Assembly: GCA_025201365.1 (NCBI GenBank)
Contig: JAIXMF010000012.1
Span: 62,001 to 126,000, forward strand
Direction of reading: 5' to 3'
Length of the DNA stretch: 64,000 bases
Source: Syncephalis plumigaleata
Lineage: Eukaryota; Zoopagomycota; Zoopagomycetes; Zoopagales; Piptocephalidaceae
Shown: positions 62,491 to 64,000 of the stretch, one piece after another
Layout of the letters: each line of letters opens with the position of its first letter
Position numbering within the stretch: the first letter of the stretch is position 1
Translations under genes and position numbers: made by a program
Notes under the pieces: model-generated
Seen by the model: the letters and a program-made list of their open reading frames with translations, nothing else
What the model was told of the DNA's origin: nothing
Database searches by the model: none

Positions 62491-64000
62491 ATGATGGTCA
62501 AGATCCATCAGCGTATCTATAGTGAGGAAGACTTGGAAGCCGTAGATCGCGCGTTTGAAGAGGCATGCGTGACATTTCAGCGCGAATTGGACGCCTATCT
62601 TGCCGCCACTCCGCGTAAACCACGAAATAAAAAGCACCGACGGGCAAAATCGGTTACGCCAAGTGCCGGACGACGTGGACGTATGAGAATGACGGGGAAA
62701 GGAAACAGCAGTAATAGCAACAACAACAACAATAATAATGATGATAATGATGATGAAGATGATGAAGAACATTTTCGACTCATGCTTAATAGTTCACCCA
62801 CTGTGACTAAGCGTCGTCGTCTTTTGCAAATGAAAAATGACGCGGATATTGATTTGATGCCGATACCATCCTCGCCACTTGTGTCACCTACCAATGAGTT
62901 GGAGTCCAACTATATCCCACTATTGATTAACGAGGAGAGTACGGAAGATGAAGATGAAGATGAAGATGAAGATGTAAGGAATACAAGATTGGAGACCAAT
63001 CAAACACCCGAGAGTAATGCCAGCGATGTGAGTAATGATCAAGAGAACGTAATGCCACCATCAATGGAGCAATCTATCAATTCAGTGCCGAATAAGACAT
63101 CGTTGGACAAATCATCGTTTATTAAGGAAGAGTTGACATTTTCGAATTCGGCCGATGTGGTAAAACTAGCCTCGAATGAATATGAACCATGTAAGCTTAT
63201 TAGGAGATGTATATGTAAATATACACGCTAACAAGTAGATGTAGATTTTGATTTCCCTAATGGTCGTGGCACATTAACCGATAATCAATTGCGAGTTGAT
63301 CTAGTCTATCCCAATGAGCAAGTGCAGGAATCGTAAGTCGTTTTTGTCATATTTATCCTTTTTGATTGGTTATATTAGTTAACATGCGCGTCTATTACTC
63401 GTTAGATTCATTCTATGTACGCCAATGTCTCGAGGTCGTCAACCGACAACTGATGGTCAAATGTACTCGCCCATACACGACCTCATCCAGACGATTGAGG
63501 TCTTTTGCCGATACGCATTTCGATCACGTTTAGCTAGACAAATTGGCGGTGAAATGAACAGTCCACTAATGGAACTATTGATAGCGAGGTCAACGCGGGA
63601 TGGTGAACGATTTATCACGGCATTGAAACGCTACACGGAATTGGTGCAAGGGGCACGCGCCAAAGGGCGTATTACTCGGCGTCGTGCACTGAGAGAGCTA
63701 CCATTTGAGCTGGTGTGCCATATCACCTATCAAGTATATAGTCGTATTGTGGCACCACAAGTAGAGTCACTACAAAACTACAAAGGTAAATGAGCACTAT
63801 AGTGGATAGATACATCACTAGTAATAATAGCATTAATACGTGTAATAGCATTCTCAAATTTCGTTTATGGTGAAATCAATCCACCATTAATGCGAGAGAT
63901 TATTCAGAAAGCACGTATTTCGCATGATTCCGTATTCGTCGATTTGGGTTGTGGCATTGGTAATGTCGTGTTGCATGTTGCAGCACATACAGGATGTGAA
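62491..64000 (+). CDS. DOT1: Dot1 histone H3K79 methyltransferase, 3' end outside window
   Basis: Dot1 methylates lysine 79 of histone H3 in nucleosomes. I start at 62491 (MMVKIHQRIYSEEDLEAVDR), since the earlier ATG at 62302 yields only a hydrophobic leader that does not fit a nuclear protein. The N-terminal part is basic and disordered (PRKPRNKKHRRAKS, good for DNA or nucleosome binding), with Asn/Asp and Glu-Asp runs. After introns at about 63190-63239, 63333-63405 and 63785-63849 the catalytic domain starts: VDFDFPNGRGTLTDNQLRVD, then FVYGEINPPLMREIIQKA and the SAM motif FVDLGCGIGNVVLHVAA. The end of the domain lies beyond base 64000. Confidence 0.88.

Overview
This is nuclear DNA of a fungus. 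The coding style is compact: many short GT-AG introns of roughly 50-80 nt, tiny exons, and short shared promoters and 3' ends. Recognisable genes include Vac1/Pep7, Arp5, Ski2, Trm7, DHX35, a GCK-III kinase and Dot1. The mix of DHX35 and UDP-glucuronate decarboxylase with secreted, lineage-specific kinase-like proteins suggests an early-diverging fungus, perhaps a zoopagomycotan such as a mycoparasite. The genus cannot be fixed from the sequence, and I see no tRNA or rRNA gene.

Layout. 1-2040 (-): 5' part of a Vac1/Pep7-type FYVE protein that runs off the window. 4699-6951 (+): FHA plus protein kinase of Chk2/Rad53 type. 7.0-8.1 kb: pyrimidine-rich, repetitive DNA. 8.16-9.39 kb (+): only the C-terminal part of a mitochondrial-type isoleucyl-tRNA synthetase. 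10547-11326 (+): basic protein of unknown function with a clear TATA box. 11894-12680 (-): broken 3' fragment of a PUF60-like splicing factor. 12982-16077 (+): GCK-III kinase. 16212-17704 (-): UDP-glucuronate decarboxylase. 18103-21296 (+): Arp5 of INO80.

21.4-34.0 kb is an accessory island. It holds a single-exon secreted pseudokinase; two duplicated secreted kinase-fold proteins (23435-24771 and 32303-33611); a coiled-coil gene (31134-32124); and a decayed tandem copy of that gene split by a very young Copia LTR element (26286-30889, identical LTRs, 5-bp target duplication).

34.5-58.2 kb is again dense housekeeping DNA: an ankyrin protein, an acidic-Phe-motif trafficking candidate, an unrecognised gene, Trm7, DHX35, Ski2, a secreted oligopeptidase B-like protein without its catalytic serine, and a 1.2-kb-plus disordered Ser-rich gene. 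58.2-62.5 kb is a long spacer with microsatellites and one doubtful gene scrap. 62491-64000 (+) is the 5' part of Dot1 and runs off the end.

The most interesting themes are: (1) several predicted secreted enzymes whose catalytic residues are replaced (pseudokinases and a pseudo-peptidase), possibly effectors; (2) scraps of host genes scattered in spacers; (3) micro-exons, one of 8 nt and one possible 2-nt exon; (4) a tight cluster of one-base frame breaks in two convergent helicase genes, which looks like either local consensus error or real decay.
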